Assembly: GCF_000151315.2 (NCBI RefSeq)
Contig: NW_011887295.1
Location: 248,001 to 312,000, forward strand
Direction of reading: 5' to 3'
Length of the DNA stretch: 64,000 nt
Source of the DNA: Capsaspora owczarzaki ATCC 30864
Taxonomy: Eukaryota; Opisthokonta; Filasterea
Shown here: piece by piece, positions 54,001-64,000 of the stretch
Position numbering within the stretch: the first letter of the stretch is position 1
Layout: every line of letters begins with the position of its first letter
Notes under the pieces: model-generated
What the model saw: only the letters and a program-made list of their open reading frames with translations
Databases searched by the model: none
Told to the model about the DNA's origin: nothing
Made by a program: the position numbers and the translations under genes

Positions 54001-55881
54001 CCAGCAGCTCTCGCATTATCTACGGCGGATCCGTCAACAACCTCGAAACAGTCGGCGCTTACCAACAGTATCCAACGGCGTTGGTGCCTTCTGAGAGTGA
54101 ATCGCCGCTGGCTGGAACCACGACGCCAGCGGCCATGGCGTCCATACGCTCTGCAGAGTCGGCGTCACCAAGCTTGTTCAAGTATGCGTCTCCACCACCG
54201 GCACCCACCTCTGGTGGCCTGATGCGCCCCTCGGCATCCTTGAACGCCATTCCGTCGTCGGTGAAGGCGTCCGTTTCTCCCGCGCTCTTTGCGACCGACA
54301 GTGCTGATAGCCTGCTGTCCAGCACCAATGTTCTCTTGTCCAATGCCCGCAACAAGCGAGAAAGCGTGCTGAGCGCTGGTTCGCGCAACAGCTCCTCCTC
54401 GTCGTCGTCCTCGATTCAAAGCGCAACCAGCCACCCAAGCATTCCCAGCAGCGCTTCGACGAGCGTCAAGGGCTCGCTTTCGTCCGTGACTTCCACAAGC
54501 GCGACATTGCTCTCACAGCAAAATCAGCAGCAGCAGCAGCAGATGTCGGGTCTAGACCTGTCGCCAGAGGCCACCAGCCATCGCGACGGGAGCGCCTCCC
54601 CTCAATCCGCTGGGCTATCGCCAATGGCAGTTGCGCGCACCGCCAGCTATCCGAGCTCGCCCTCTCCTGCCAGCCGACGTTTGCAACCGAGTGAGCGTCA
54701 AGGGGTCATTGAACAACAGCTCAGCCACACCCTTTCCCGCCAGTCCTCGGGCGAGTTGGTCATCCCCACATCAACGGCGGACGCCGAGCTGCTCGCATTG
54801 CAGCATGCATCACAGTCCATCCCTACCGCTTCGGAGAGCCGCCTGCATGCGCTCGCGGCTGTGACGGCAGCCGCAACGACATCCATGCCCGAACAGGAGG
54901 CGACTGCCGAGCAACCCGGCTTGCCACGCGTGTTTGAGCATTACTACTCCGAGTCCGACCTGCTCGGTAAAGGCGCTTTTGGGTTTGTGAAGAAGGCCGA
55001 GCGCAAAGACAATGGGCAAAAGGCAGCCGTCAAGTATGTCTTCAAGGAGAAAATTTTGCCAGACTGCTGGATGCAGCATCAGCAACACGGTAGCATTCCA
55101 TTGGAAGTGGATATTCTGCTGCAAGTGTCGCACGGCAACATTATTGCATTGCTCGACTTTTTCGTTTGCGACGAGTTCTTTTTGATTGTCATGGAGCGCC
55201 ATGGGCCCGGCATTGACTTGTTCCAGTTCATTGAGGACAACGCTGTCATTTCTGAAATGCTTGCGAGCCATCTCTTCCGTCAGGTGGCGTCGGCCATTGA
55301 GTACTTGCACGAACGCAACATTCTCCACCGCGACGTCAAGGACGAGAATCTCATCATTAACGAGCGCTACCGTGTCAAGCTCATTGACTTTGGCTCGGCG
55401 GTCAAGCGGACTCCCGACCAGCTGTTTGAAACGTTTTGCGGCACGCTGGAGTACTGCAGCCCTGAAGTTCTCCTGGGCAATCCGTACCCTGGTCCCGAGC
55501 TGGAGATTTGGTCCATGGGCGTCACCCTGTACACGCTTGTGTTTGCCGAAAACCCCTTCATGGACGTCGAGGAGACGCTCAATGCCCGGCTCAATCCTTC
55601 GTTCATGGTATCGACGGGTGAGTTTGCTTTTGGTTTTTGTTTTGAACTGTTGTTGTGCATGTTTTCAAGGTTTTGCTGCAAATTACTTTTTCTGACAAAC
55701 TTCTCACTCGAATTGATTTGTGTGTTGCTTTGGTACTTGCTTCACCCCAGATTGCATGTCTTTGATTCGAAGCATGCTTCACGTCGATCCCGAGCATCGA
55801 GCAACCATTAAAGATGTTGTCGCGCACCCGTGGCTTCACCAGCGCGTGGATCCAGGCATTCTACTCTCCTTCCCTTACTAA
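46911..55881 (+). CDS. PASK: PAS-domain protein kinase (PASK-like), giant form
   Basis: Model: join(46911..47753, 48694..49939, 50047..55617, 55751..55881), 2,596 residues (human 1,323); total divides by three. Residues 1-1000 are Ser/Gln/Ala-rich and disordered. PAS-like regions: VIIMMDSQTVIVMANDRACK, LFGYGRRQFIGQPLVSML (about 1060-1170), then YRGRFISADQQFLSIFGSP, and later MVCFDAFGTIQSCNHMFVRL, MFGYSRAELVGKPLSVLMP. The kinase is C-terminal: DLLGKGAFGFVKKAE, AAVKYVFKEKILPDCW, NILHRDVKDENLII, KLIDFGSAV, FCGTLEYCSPEVLLGNPY, GPELEIWSMGVTLYTLVFAE, ending HPWLHQRVDP. ILPDCW, GPELE and the kinase order match PASK (yeast Psk1/2), which couples nutrient state to glycogen and respiration control. The third exon boundary (intron 49940-50046) is inferred from phase. 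Confidence 0.9.
47754..48693 (+). other. first intron of PAS kinase with microsatellites
   Basis: GTAAAA...GTCGGCAG. It contains (TTCACC)n at 47790-47815, T tract 47979-47996, (CAA)n 48061-48096 and an ATC/ACC repeat 48303-48351. Confidence 0.75.
49940..50046 (+). other. inferred 107-nt second intron of PAS kinase
   Basis: GTAGCG...AAGGCAG. The upstream frame fails after about 50040 and the downstream frame opens in a different phase; this pair restores one frame through a Gly codon (G|GC). Confidence 0.6.
50008..50036 (+). repeat. 29-bp exact repeat, copy 1
   Basis: CAGCATGCATCACAGTCCAT continued to 50036; identical to 54801-54829 in the same gene. Confidence 0.9.
54801..54829 (+). repeat. 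29-bp exact repeat, copy 2
   Basis: Identical to 50008-50036; here it is plainly coding (QHASQSIPT). Confidence 0.9.
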
Positions 55882-56066
55882 TAAGCAGTCCAGTGTTTGT
55901 GGGCGGAGCGCAGTCGGTTCTGGTGCTCCCCAGCGTTCAGTTTTGTTCCCCATATCTCACCCTCTCACTCCTCTTTTGTTTTTCTTCTCGATCTCGTTTG
56001 AATCGTATTTCGTTTGTTTTCCATTGTCTGTTTTTCATCTTGTAATGTACAATGTACAACTCGTGA

Positions 56067-57344
56067 TCATTCCTGCAACGATTCGCTTTTCGACGAGTCT
56101 ATCGCGGCGTCAACTGCCATCCAGGGATGTGCAAGCACATCTGCAGGCGTTGCTCGCTCTTCCGCATTGGTCATTAATAATCTTGAAATCAAGTTCTGGA
56201 GGTCGTGAGACACGGATGTTGGGAAAGAGTACCTGCAGGAGCCAGAAAAAAAAAAAAAAAAAAAAACAACAACCAAAACAAAAGCTCACCAAGACATGTG
56301 AGACTGCCATTCTCACAACCTCCACGAATGATGGCGCTCGGCAAATCGCTCACCGTGCAGAAAGCACATCGTCCAAAAAGGCGTGCATGTTGTCAGAGTG
56401 GGCACGAGAGTCGAATGGGAGCCGCCCCACAGCTAAAAAGTACAGAATGATACCACAGGCCCACATGTCGATCAGTTGACCCGAGTAGCATTTGCCGTGT
56501 ATTTGCTCGGGGGAAATGTACTGTACGCTTCCCACCAGCGTGGTAGAAAACATGTCCCAGCCCTCTGCAAAGACGCCCGCATGCCCGAAATCAGCCACTT
56601 TCAGGACGCCGTCTTGTGTGAGCAGTAAATTCTCAACGCGCAAATCGCGATGACAGACGCCCACCGAGTGTGAGTACTGAATGGCCAGGATCAGGCGGCG
56701 GAAGAGTGGCCGAATTTCGTCTTCGGGAAGCCCACGCCCACGGTGCGCCACTACGTCGTACAGGGATTGGTCGCAGTGCTCAAGGACGAGAAAGATGTCC
56801 GTCTCAGATTCAAGCACTTGCAACAGAGCGATGATGTTTGGATGCGTGAGAAGCTCCATGGCTTTGATTTGAACATCCACCTTGGACATTTGGGCCACGT
56901 TCCCCTTCTCTATCACTTTGATGGCACGCTCTGTTCCGGTCGGCTGGTGAATGGCGCGCTTGACAACACCTTCTGCGCCATATCCAACCGTCTCCATCAG
57001 TTTGTAGTCGCCCAATATCTTGGCTTCGTCGTGCGGGTCTGCGACAGAGACGGAGCGGTACTCTGCCGTCAAGTGATCAGCAAAAAGCAAGAAGGCAGCC
57101 TGCGTGAGCTCCAGAGGTAGACTGACTGTGAGTGCATCCAGGCTGGCCGTTGCTGGTCCCGGTATTGCTGTGGCGAGTCGTCCTTCATCGCGGCCGAAGG
57201 CGAACAAGACTAGCTGCGAAGGGCCAAGTTGCTGTACAAGTGATCGAGTTTGACGTGCCGACGGCATTCCCAACGGAATCTGCTGGCAAGCGAGTGGCAA
57301 GCGAGCGGCAAGCGGCAAGCGGCAAGCAATCAGCCGTCAGAAGC

Positions 57345-57379
<35 letters not shown>

Positions 57380-58875
57380 TCAAACCAAAAAAAGCGACAC
57401 ATCGCTACTGGGACTTGTTGTTTACCATGGCATGGATCAAGCCCAAGTCGCCTATTGAAATGCCATCATTGTTCAAGGCGAGAATCAAGTGCTGCAACGC
57501 ATTCGTACTTATTGTCGGAGATTGTTCGTAGTGCACCTAGATTCGCAGACAAAGTTTGTGAGACAAAGCAAGTCTGAGGGTGCTGGCACCAGCCGGGCCC
57601 ATAGTGGGACTTGCCAATCGAACAAGCCAAGAGACAAAAGCCTCTCGTCCGTCATCTGTGCGCAGGAATTGTCGCAGGTACCGTGCAGGCTCTGACAGAA
57701 TGAGGTGTCGGATTTGAGCGTCGAGCGCGTTAGAGGGCCCTCCTACGCTACTTCTGGGCTGGTCTGTGGCACAACCAAGCCAAGCGGAACATGAAACATT
57801 TCGTAGGAGCAGAAAACAAACCACCCAACCACCAAAGGATCATGCTTGTTCGGCAAAGATCTCGTACCCTCGGATTCGTTATCTGTTGAATAGCGTGTGC
57901 ACATTGGGACTAGCACGGCTTGGTTGGAACTGGCGCTGTGTTCGCCTACGATTGATGGCAACACCAACACCATCAGGAGCAACTGAGTCATCGGAACATT
58001 GCAGCGCACTTTAGTGCTCCAAATCCAAAGGCCTCCATACCATGCACGCGAGCTGCAGCCTCACGATCAAAGACAAGTCGCGTCGGGTGCCTTTGGTGGT
58101 GTCGGATAGTGTGCTCTTCCAGCAATGCGAATTCTTGCGGACGGCGACTGAAACCGTCGAATTGGAGCGCAGCAGCTCGAAAGCGTCGCGGAAGGTATTT
58201 GGTCTGGGTGCTTCCAGAAGCCAAACTTGATGGATGGGATTGATGCAATGCAACGTACTTTGTCGCCGCTCGAACATGTCCCAGAAGGTTGCAAAACTCG
58301 CTCATGCCAAGCCGTCCAGCTCGCTTTGTGTCAAACTGATCCAGTCAATGGATGCATGGATGGACCACACATGCAAGGCCACACAAGTTCAACATGCAAT
58401 CCACAGCAACAAGAACAGAAGCAAGTTTTGTGAGGACATGTTAACTTTTGACGTTCTGAGCAAATGCGAAAACAAGGGGGGTAGGAAAAAGGTGACTGCC
58501 GGCTCGTTTTCTCCTGCACACACAGCAGGCGCGTACTTTTTCTCTCCTTGATGCTCTGTGATATAACCTGGGATGTATCTGTTTCTTACCAAGAAGAGCA
58601 GTGCGGGGCTGACAAAGAAGTGCTCGGGCAGGTCCGCTTGTGCCGCAGTGCTGCAGTCTGCCTCGGTCGGCCACGGCGTGCGACTCGTCCCGCGAGCCAG
58701 GTCGTCCAGCGTCAGATAGCCCTTGTTGCCTGTAAGATTTCACAACAAACATGTCCAGCACCGCGGAGGGAGTGGGGTCGGCTTGAAACCACTGCTTCAC
58801 TTCCACCAGACGCGTCACCAAACCTCGATCCAGCTGGCGGAAGGCGGTCTTGTCGGCCGAGAGACACCCGCCCAT
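56067..58875 (-). CDS. protein kinase (CAMK/AMPK-like) with EF-hand-like N-terminal region
   Basis: Sure exons: complement(56067..56232) and complement(56354..about 57275). Kinase motifs: VGYGAEGVVKRA, RAIKVIEKGN, CHRDLRVENLLL, VADFGHAG, YISPEQIHG, DMWACGIILYFLAVGRLPFD, and HPWMAVDAA near the end. HRDLR has Arg where most kinases have the catalytic-loop Lys. Upstream pieces on the same strand are likely parts: NALQHLILALNNDGISIGDL at about 57424-57520, RYLRQFLRTDDGREAFVSWL at about 57600-57720, and a first exon from 58875, MGGCLSADKTAFRQLDRGLV, with Gly2/Cys4/Ser6 fitting N-myristoylation plus palmitoylation. That exon holds an EF-hand-like loop QGYLTLDDLARG, entered only after a one-base frame change near 58715. 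The full exon chain is not resolved. The gene converges on the PAS kinase (186 bases between stops). Confidence 0.65.
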
Positions 58876-59690
58876 CGCAGCGACAGCAAATCAAGAGGCG
58901 TTTTTTTGGAGAACAAAAGCAGAGACGAAAACGAAGCAAAGCGAAGCGAAGCGCAGACAAGGAACGGATTGATTCTTTGGAAAAAGACTTCAAAGAAAAG
59001 AAGAGAGACTGAGAAAATCTGAGAGCTGCTGCTGGCTGAGGAATAGCTGAGGAATAGAGAAGCATGAGTGAGTCGATTTTTACTTTGGGTCTCAAGAGAG
59101 TTGACCTTTCAAGGACGTGACTTTGGTGATTGCCGAAAGGTCTAGATTTTACTGAACCGTGTGTATACACAAATGTATACATTTGCCTGCAGCTCGCCAT
59201 TGCATCACGCACGTTATTTAAGAGCTCGATAATCACGCTGGGAGAGTTTGTGTCGGTCTGTTGTTTTGTTTCCCAATTCTCAGCCGCACTTTGGACCCAT
59301 CCAAATCAAGCCGAATCAAATCACTCCCTCGCATTCGCCACTTCCTCGTTCATCCTCCACCATGGCCTCGATCCATCAAACTTCCATCCATCCATCCATC
59401 CATCCATTGAGACATAAATGTGTGAAGATTTCATTGCAAGTTCATTCTTTTTTTTTTTTTTTTCCCTTGTTTTTTTTTTTTTTTTTCGCAGCCGTTTTGT
59501 TGCGGTTTCGTCGCGACCGCTTTTTTGTATCTTGTTATTTTCTCACCTGCAACAAACAGCGAGCAGGAAATTCATCGAATCAGCGACGAACGATTTGCGC
59601 AGTGAAAACAATAAAAAATCAAGACATCCACTGCAGCAGAGCGTCGTGAGAGAGGAGGGTGAGAAAGCGAGAGAGAGAAAGCCGAGACAA
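58876..59690. other. intergenic / divergent promoters, 0.8 kb
   Basis: No gene seen. (TCCA)n at 59386-59406 and T tracts (59447-59464, 59469-59486) precede the next start. Confidence 0.6.
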
Positions 59691-60376
59691 ATGTCGTGCA
59701 GCGTTTGCCATCGCGAGCTGCTTGGCTGGCAGATTGTGCGTGTCCAGCTCCCGCCATCGTCATCGTCATCAACATCAGCATCATCAGCAGCAGCATCGGC
59801 ATCAACCACATCAGCGCCGCCAGCAACGTCGGCAACGGCAACATTGGCAAACTCGCCTGCTGCCTCAACCGCCTCAACAGCCTCGTCTGCTGCTCCCACT
59901 GCTGTCGCTTCAGCCACACACAACAGCAGCAGCAGCCACCATCAACAACATCTCCATCCACAGTCGTCCGCCGCTGGCGAGTCTGCCGCCGCCGCCGCCG
60001 CCGCCGTTGCAGAGCCCGAGATTGTCGTCCAGTGCCGGACGTGCATTGCAGCCTACAACCAAGTCCCCGGCCGACCACCGCTCGTCGTGCTTCCTGGCTC
60101 GGGGACGCCCAATCGCGCCAACCCACCGCCGCCGCTCTCAAGCATGCCCGGTGCCGGTGCCAGCGCTGGCGGCGCGACCAGCCCAAAGTCCCCGACCTAC
60201 GCCACTGTCTCTCGCGGCCGCTCCATGTAAGCGCGCTTCCGCTTCTGCTGCTCATTTCGTTTGCCCCTCCTTGTTTGTTGGATGCCATGTTTTGTTTGAT
60301 GACGACGCGACTTTCATTTCGCATCACAATCGTGAGACTCACTTATCGTTCTTATGATTATGATGATGATTGATTG

Positions 60377-60413
<37 letters not shown>

Positions 60414-63400
60414 GTTTTTTCACACAAAACAAACTACACATCGGATATCGGAAATCGCCTGGAACAACGTCGCTTTGGAACCTCGTCTCCAACAATGGTC
60501 GCAACTTGCATTGTCGGGATACAATTCGACCTCGTCGCATGATGTCGCTGGATCGGAAAACAAAACAAAACAAACAAACAAAACAAACAAATTCATCCCC
60601 AACAAATCAATCAACATTGTCTGATTTGACAACCGATTTGTCACTTATCGCATTGTTTGTTTGTTTGTTTGTTTGTTAATATTGTTGATGTTGTTGTTTT
60701 GTTGGTATTGTTGTTTTTGTTGGTTTTGCTCCATGAATTTGGACATTTGGTACTCTACAGTCGTGACAAGTCAGGCGATGGCACGTCGTCGTCGTCCACA
60801 TCATTCAAGAGCAATCTGCAGCGAATCGTCGGAGGATCGCTTCGAGGTCCTGCGGGAAGATCGTTTGCCGCTGCTGCTGCTGCTTCTGCTTCTTCTGCGG
60901 AAGACGGCCAAGAACCACTCTCGCCAACTTCCCCAAAGAGCCCAATTTCACCACTGTCGCCATCAAAGCGTGCCCCACTCTCGGCCAACTTTTTCGATCG
61001 GCCAAGTGATGCGTCCGCAAGTCAACCCTACGCATCACCAAACGCCCGCGCAGGAGGCTCGCCTTCAACCGTCCGCAAAGTTGCGTCCGCTTCTCCCTCT
61101 GACGACGCTGCAAAGCGCATTCCCATGGACCGAACGGCTCCTTCCTGGGCGCGCATGTTTGGCTCGGAGCGCGCGTCCATGATCACCGACTCTCGCAGCT
61201 CGCGGTCGTCCTCGGATACGTCCTCGATGGGCGGATCCAACTCTTCGCTCAACCGGCCGGACAGTGGCTACGTCATTTATGCGGACGTCGAGATTGGGCG
61301 CCCCACGCGTGCATCCAGCTCGAGCGCCATCTACTCGACCATCGAGGACTTGCAGGTCAACAGCAGCCCCACATCGACCACCGGTGCCAATCCTCGAAAA
61401 TCTGCGACCTCCAGCGCCATCGGTTCGGACCGGTCCAGCACAACGTCGACGACCTCATCTTCATCGTCCACATCCTCGTCGTCTTCAGCACCAGTCTCAC
61501 CGGCTTCATCCAAAAGCCCCAAGCGCACCTCCAAAGTCATCTCGGATGCAGCAGTCAAGTTTGGCGGCTTGGTCGGAAGCCCCAATCCAAAGCCTCCCAA
61601 ACCTGCAAAGCCACCAAAGGCGACCGCTTCACCGGCCTTTTTCACCCCGTCAGCCTCTACTGGTCGCCCTGTGAGTCTGACACGGGTGAATGTTCCAGCA
61701 GAATCATCCCCGACTGCAGCAGCAGGAGACGCGGCGCCAGCACGAGCACCTGCACCTGCACCCACCCCAACCGCAACCCCAACGCCGGAAACTGTCAAGC
61801 CTGTGGTCGCCGGGACGAGCGACACCGCTCCCCCCAATAATCTCGGCCAACCAGTGCGAGTCAAGTCGCCCCCGCCAAAGCGTCCAGTTCCAGGCTCGGC
61901 GGCTGCTAAGGGACCGGCACCCGCGCTTCCTGCTGCTGCTGGCACAAACTCTGCGAATACCGACGAGCATTCCTCAACGGCGACGATTGCATCCGCAACT
62001 ACTGCCGGCTCGACGCAGCCTCCAGCGAGCGATTCATCCATTTCTTTGTCTGAATCGTTGCCGCGAAGTGGCAACCAAACCGCGACTCGTCTCGACTTTG
62101 ACGAGCCCACGACTGCTTCGCTTGCAGCATTCGCCTTCCGTGCTGCTGCCATACACAGCTTTGCCGCTTCGCGCACCGACGAGCTCAGCATGTCCGAGAA
62201 CGATACCATTCAAGTCGACCAGTGCCCCGACCCGGACTGGTGGATTGGCCGCAATCTGACTACCAAGGCTGGCCCTGGGTGGTTCCCAGCCAATCACGTT
62301 CAAAAGATGGATGCTGTTGCGGCACGCAAGAGCAAAATTGCCATTCCTGACCGCTTCTCTCGCATGAGCGCCGTTCTGGTGGATGTAAGCATTTGTGATG
62401 TTTCGAGTCTTTGGTTGTCGTGTGTTTTTTGGTGTCCTGGAACTCACTTGATTTTCCCGCTCCCCCCTTTCCTTCCTTGGCTCGAAGCTCTACCTACCGC
62501 AACTTGAGGTCGACTTTGACGAGATTGTCGACCTGTTCAAGCACACCAACGAGAACGATGACGACATGCCGGACAGCTTGTACGAGAACTGGGACATTAC
62601 CGGACGCGTCCGCGAGCACAGCGATTCCGACCAACCCCGCGAGTTTTCAGACCTCGAAACAAAGCTTCAGGACATTTATGTATCGACGAGGGATTTGAAT
62701 CTTCCCGAGAAGGCTGCCAAGGATCCGGTCAAAGAGGCTGCTGTGGACGCACTGCTGATGGATTTGCTAGGTTTGTCACTTCTATCTCTGTCGGATCAGT
62801 GTTCGGATCAAGGGTGCTGACAATGAGTTGTCTTGTCCATTTTTCCCCCTTCCTTGCTGTAGGTTACACCGTCGAAGCCAAAGCCGTCTACTCGTTCACG
62901 GCAACACGCAACGACGAGTTGAGCTTCCAAGCCGGTGACATGCTTCGTCTTTTGAATCAAGAGGACGATGATTGGTGGCAGGTAAAGATGGCAGCAGCGA
63001 CAACCAGCCGACCCATTCTTCTTGACGATATATTCCGATTGAATGCTAAACTCATGAACATTAATCCTTCTAAAACCACAAAAACAAACCAACAAAAAAC
63101 AGGGTCAATTGCGAGACAAAATTGGATGGTTCCCGTCAAACCACTGCGTTATCGAGTCGAGCAAAGGCCGCCCGGCCTCGCCTGCTGCGCTCGATGAACC
63201 AAAATCTCCAACGCTGACAGCCAGTTCCCCAGCAAAAGTACTGCCTCGACGCGGACCTCCCGCCCCTGCTGCCAAGGCCGTTGCGCCCGACTTTCTCGAT
63301 CCCCTATTTGCTCGCGAAATGAAAAACGAGCGTATTGCGCGAGTCCGAGTGTGTGATTTCGAAAAGCGCAGCGAGCCCAAGTTCTATGTACGTCTCATTT

Positions 63401-63867
63401 TTCCATTTTTTTTGTTTGTTATGATTTTGATCATCGCGTCCTGACACGCTGCTCTCTCTCTCTCTCTCCAACCCATTCACAGATGTACATGCTTGCAGTC
63501 ACAACATCTCGAGGTGTCTACTTTATCTACCGACGATACTCTGAGTTCTTCCAGTTTTATGAGCAAATGGTGGAAGCGTTCCCCGAGGCTGCCTTCCCTC
63601 CATTCCCCGGCAAGATTCTCTTTGGTCGAAGCCATGTTCGCAGCGTCACTGTCACGCGCATGAAGGATCTTGATGCGTTCATGCAGGTACGCCACACTTT
63701 GCTTCGTTCACGTTTGGTTTTTTTTTTTTTGGTGTGTGTGACACTCATTTGTGCATTGTTCACAGGGTTTATTGAGCATGCCAGAACTCGCCATGACCGT
63801 TCGTGACCGGCAGGACACATCCCGGCGAAATGACCGGTTCCTCACGTCTCAACGCGCGGGCGAATAA
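59691..63867 (+). CDS. SH3-SH3-PX scaffold protein (Bem1-like layout)
   Basis: Model: join(59691..60226, 60761..62384, 62488..62770, 62863..62981, 63103..63387, 63483..63686, 63766..63867), 1,050 residues, phases close. The start has two Cys pairs (MSCSVCHREL and VVQCRTCIAAYN), possibly a split zinc-binding site around an Ala/Ser linker. A long Ser/Pro-rich region follows. SH3-1 (about residue 645): ALxSF-like AAIHSFAASRTDELSMSEND, DWWIGRN, GWFPANHVQ. SH3-2: AKAVYSFTATRNDELSFQAG, DDDWWQGQL, GWFPSNHCVI. PX: VCDFEKRSEPKFYMYMLAVT, YFIYRRYSEFFQFYEQM (RRYS basic site), FPPFPGKILFG and LDAFMQGLLSMPE. Order SH3-SH3-PX is that of yeast Bem1/Scd2, polarity scaffolds for Cdc42, though no PB1 domain follows before the stop. 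NADPH-oxidase organisers have the other order. Confidence 0.88.
60227..60760 (+). other. first intron of the SH3-PX gene
   Basis: GTAAGC...CTCTACAG with a T tract at 60378-60412 and GTTT repeats (60655-60676). An ATG TAA directly at the donor would end the protein if unspliced. Confidence 0.8.
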
Positions 63868-64000
63868 TTTTTTTTCTCGGCACGATTCACCGATTCTCGT
63901 CGATTCTCGTCGATTCCCAATGCTTGCCACAGATGCTGCTTCGATTCTCGTTTTCCACCAGCTCACATTGTGCACACATTTAATTCTTTTTCCCAGGAAG
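63868..64000. other. right-edge flank
   Basis: Holds a GATTCTCGTC direct repeat (63892-63917); no gene seen. Confidence 0.5.

Overview
The window is nuclear DNA of a unicellular eukaryote, most likely an opisthokont close to animals (a filasterean such as Capsaspora would fit; the genus is a guess). The grounds are many short GT-AG introns (about 50-130 nt plus some long first introns), animal/fungal-type genes (Arp2/3 p20, STRAP, Rab32, PAS kinase, a bifunctional epoxide hydrolase, CSL4, CMC2, a class C receptor, a Bem1-like scaffold), compact gene spacing, CAG/CAA codon runs and long T tracts upstream of start codons. One run of N (27429-27575) marks an assembly gap.

Layout, left to right. 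1-3.2 kb: the end of a MscS-type channel gene, a tRNA-Pro, a 5S rRNA gene and a 1.34-kb element with 49-bp terminal inverted repeats inserted 60 bp upstream of the 5S gene. 3.9-16.4 kb: carnitine/acylcarnitine carrier, STRAP, an intronless AAA-ATPase/TOPRIM-like gene that resembles fused bacterial PARIS (AriA+AriB) or OLD defence proteins, an endonuclease/exonuclease/phosphatase-fold protein, and ARPC4. 16.6-25 kb (minus strand): bifunctional soluble epoxide hydrolase, an unknown protein carrying two 21-bp minisatellites, and a class C 7TM receptor. 25-29 kb: gene-poor, with a Tc1-type transposase interrupted by the gap and flanked by a perfect 246-bp direct repeat. 29.5-41.4 kb: nucleoside transporter, glutamate-cysteine ligase, exosome CSL4, mitochondrial scramblase and CMC2 (a divergent pair), and Rab32. 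41.4-46.5 kb: a broken integrase fossil and two host genes that each show a probable one-base frameshift. 46.9-64 kb: a 2,596-residue PAS-domain kinase, a second protein kinase facing it, and an SH3-SH3-PX scaffold.

There is no single operon-like pathway. The genes are ordinary housekeeping and signalling genes with separate transcription. Possible functional pairs are the two mitochondrial genes sharing an 85-bp promoter region (scramblase/CMC2). The most notable item is the prokaryote-like ATPase/TOPRIM gene at 8543-10321. Exon models for CACT, STRAP, the EEP-fold gene, ARPC4, epoxide hydrolase, GCLC, CSL4, scramblase, CMC2, Rab32, PAS kinase and the SH3-PX gene were built by hand: all splice phases close and total lengths divide by three.
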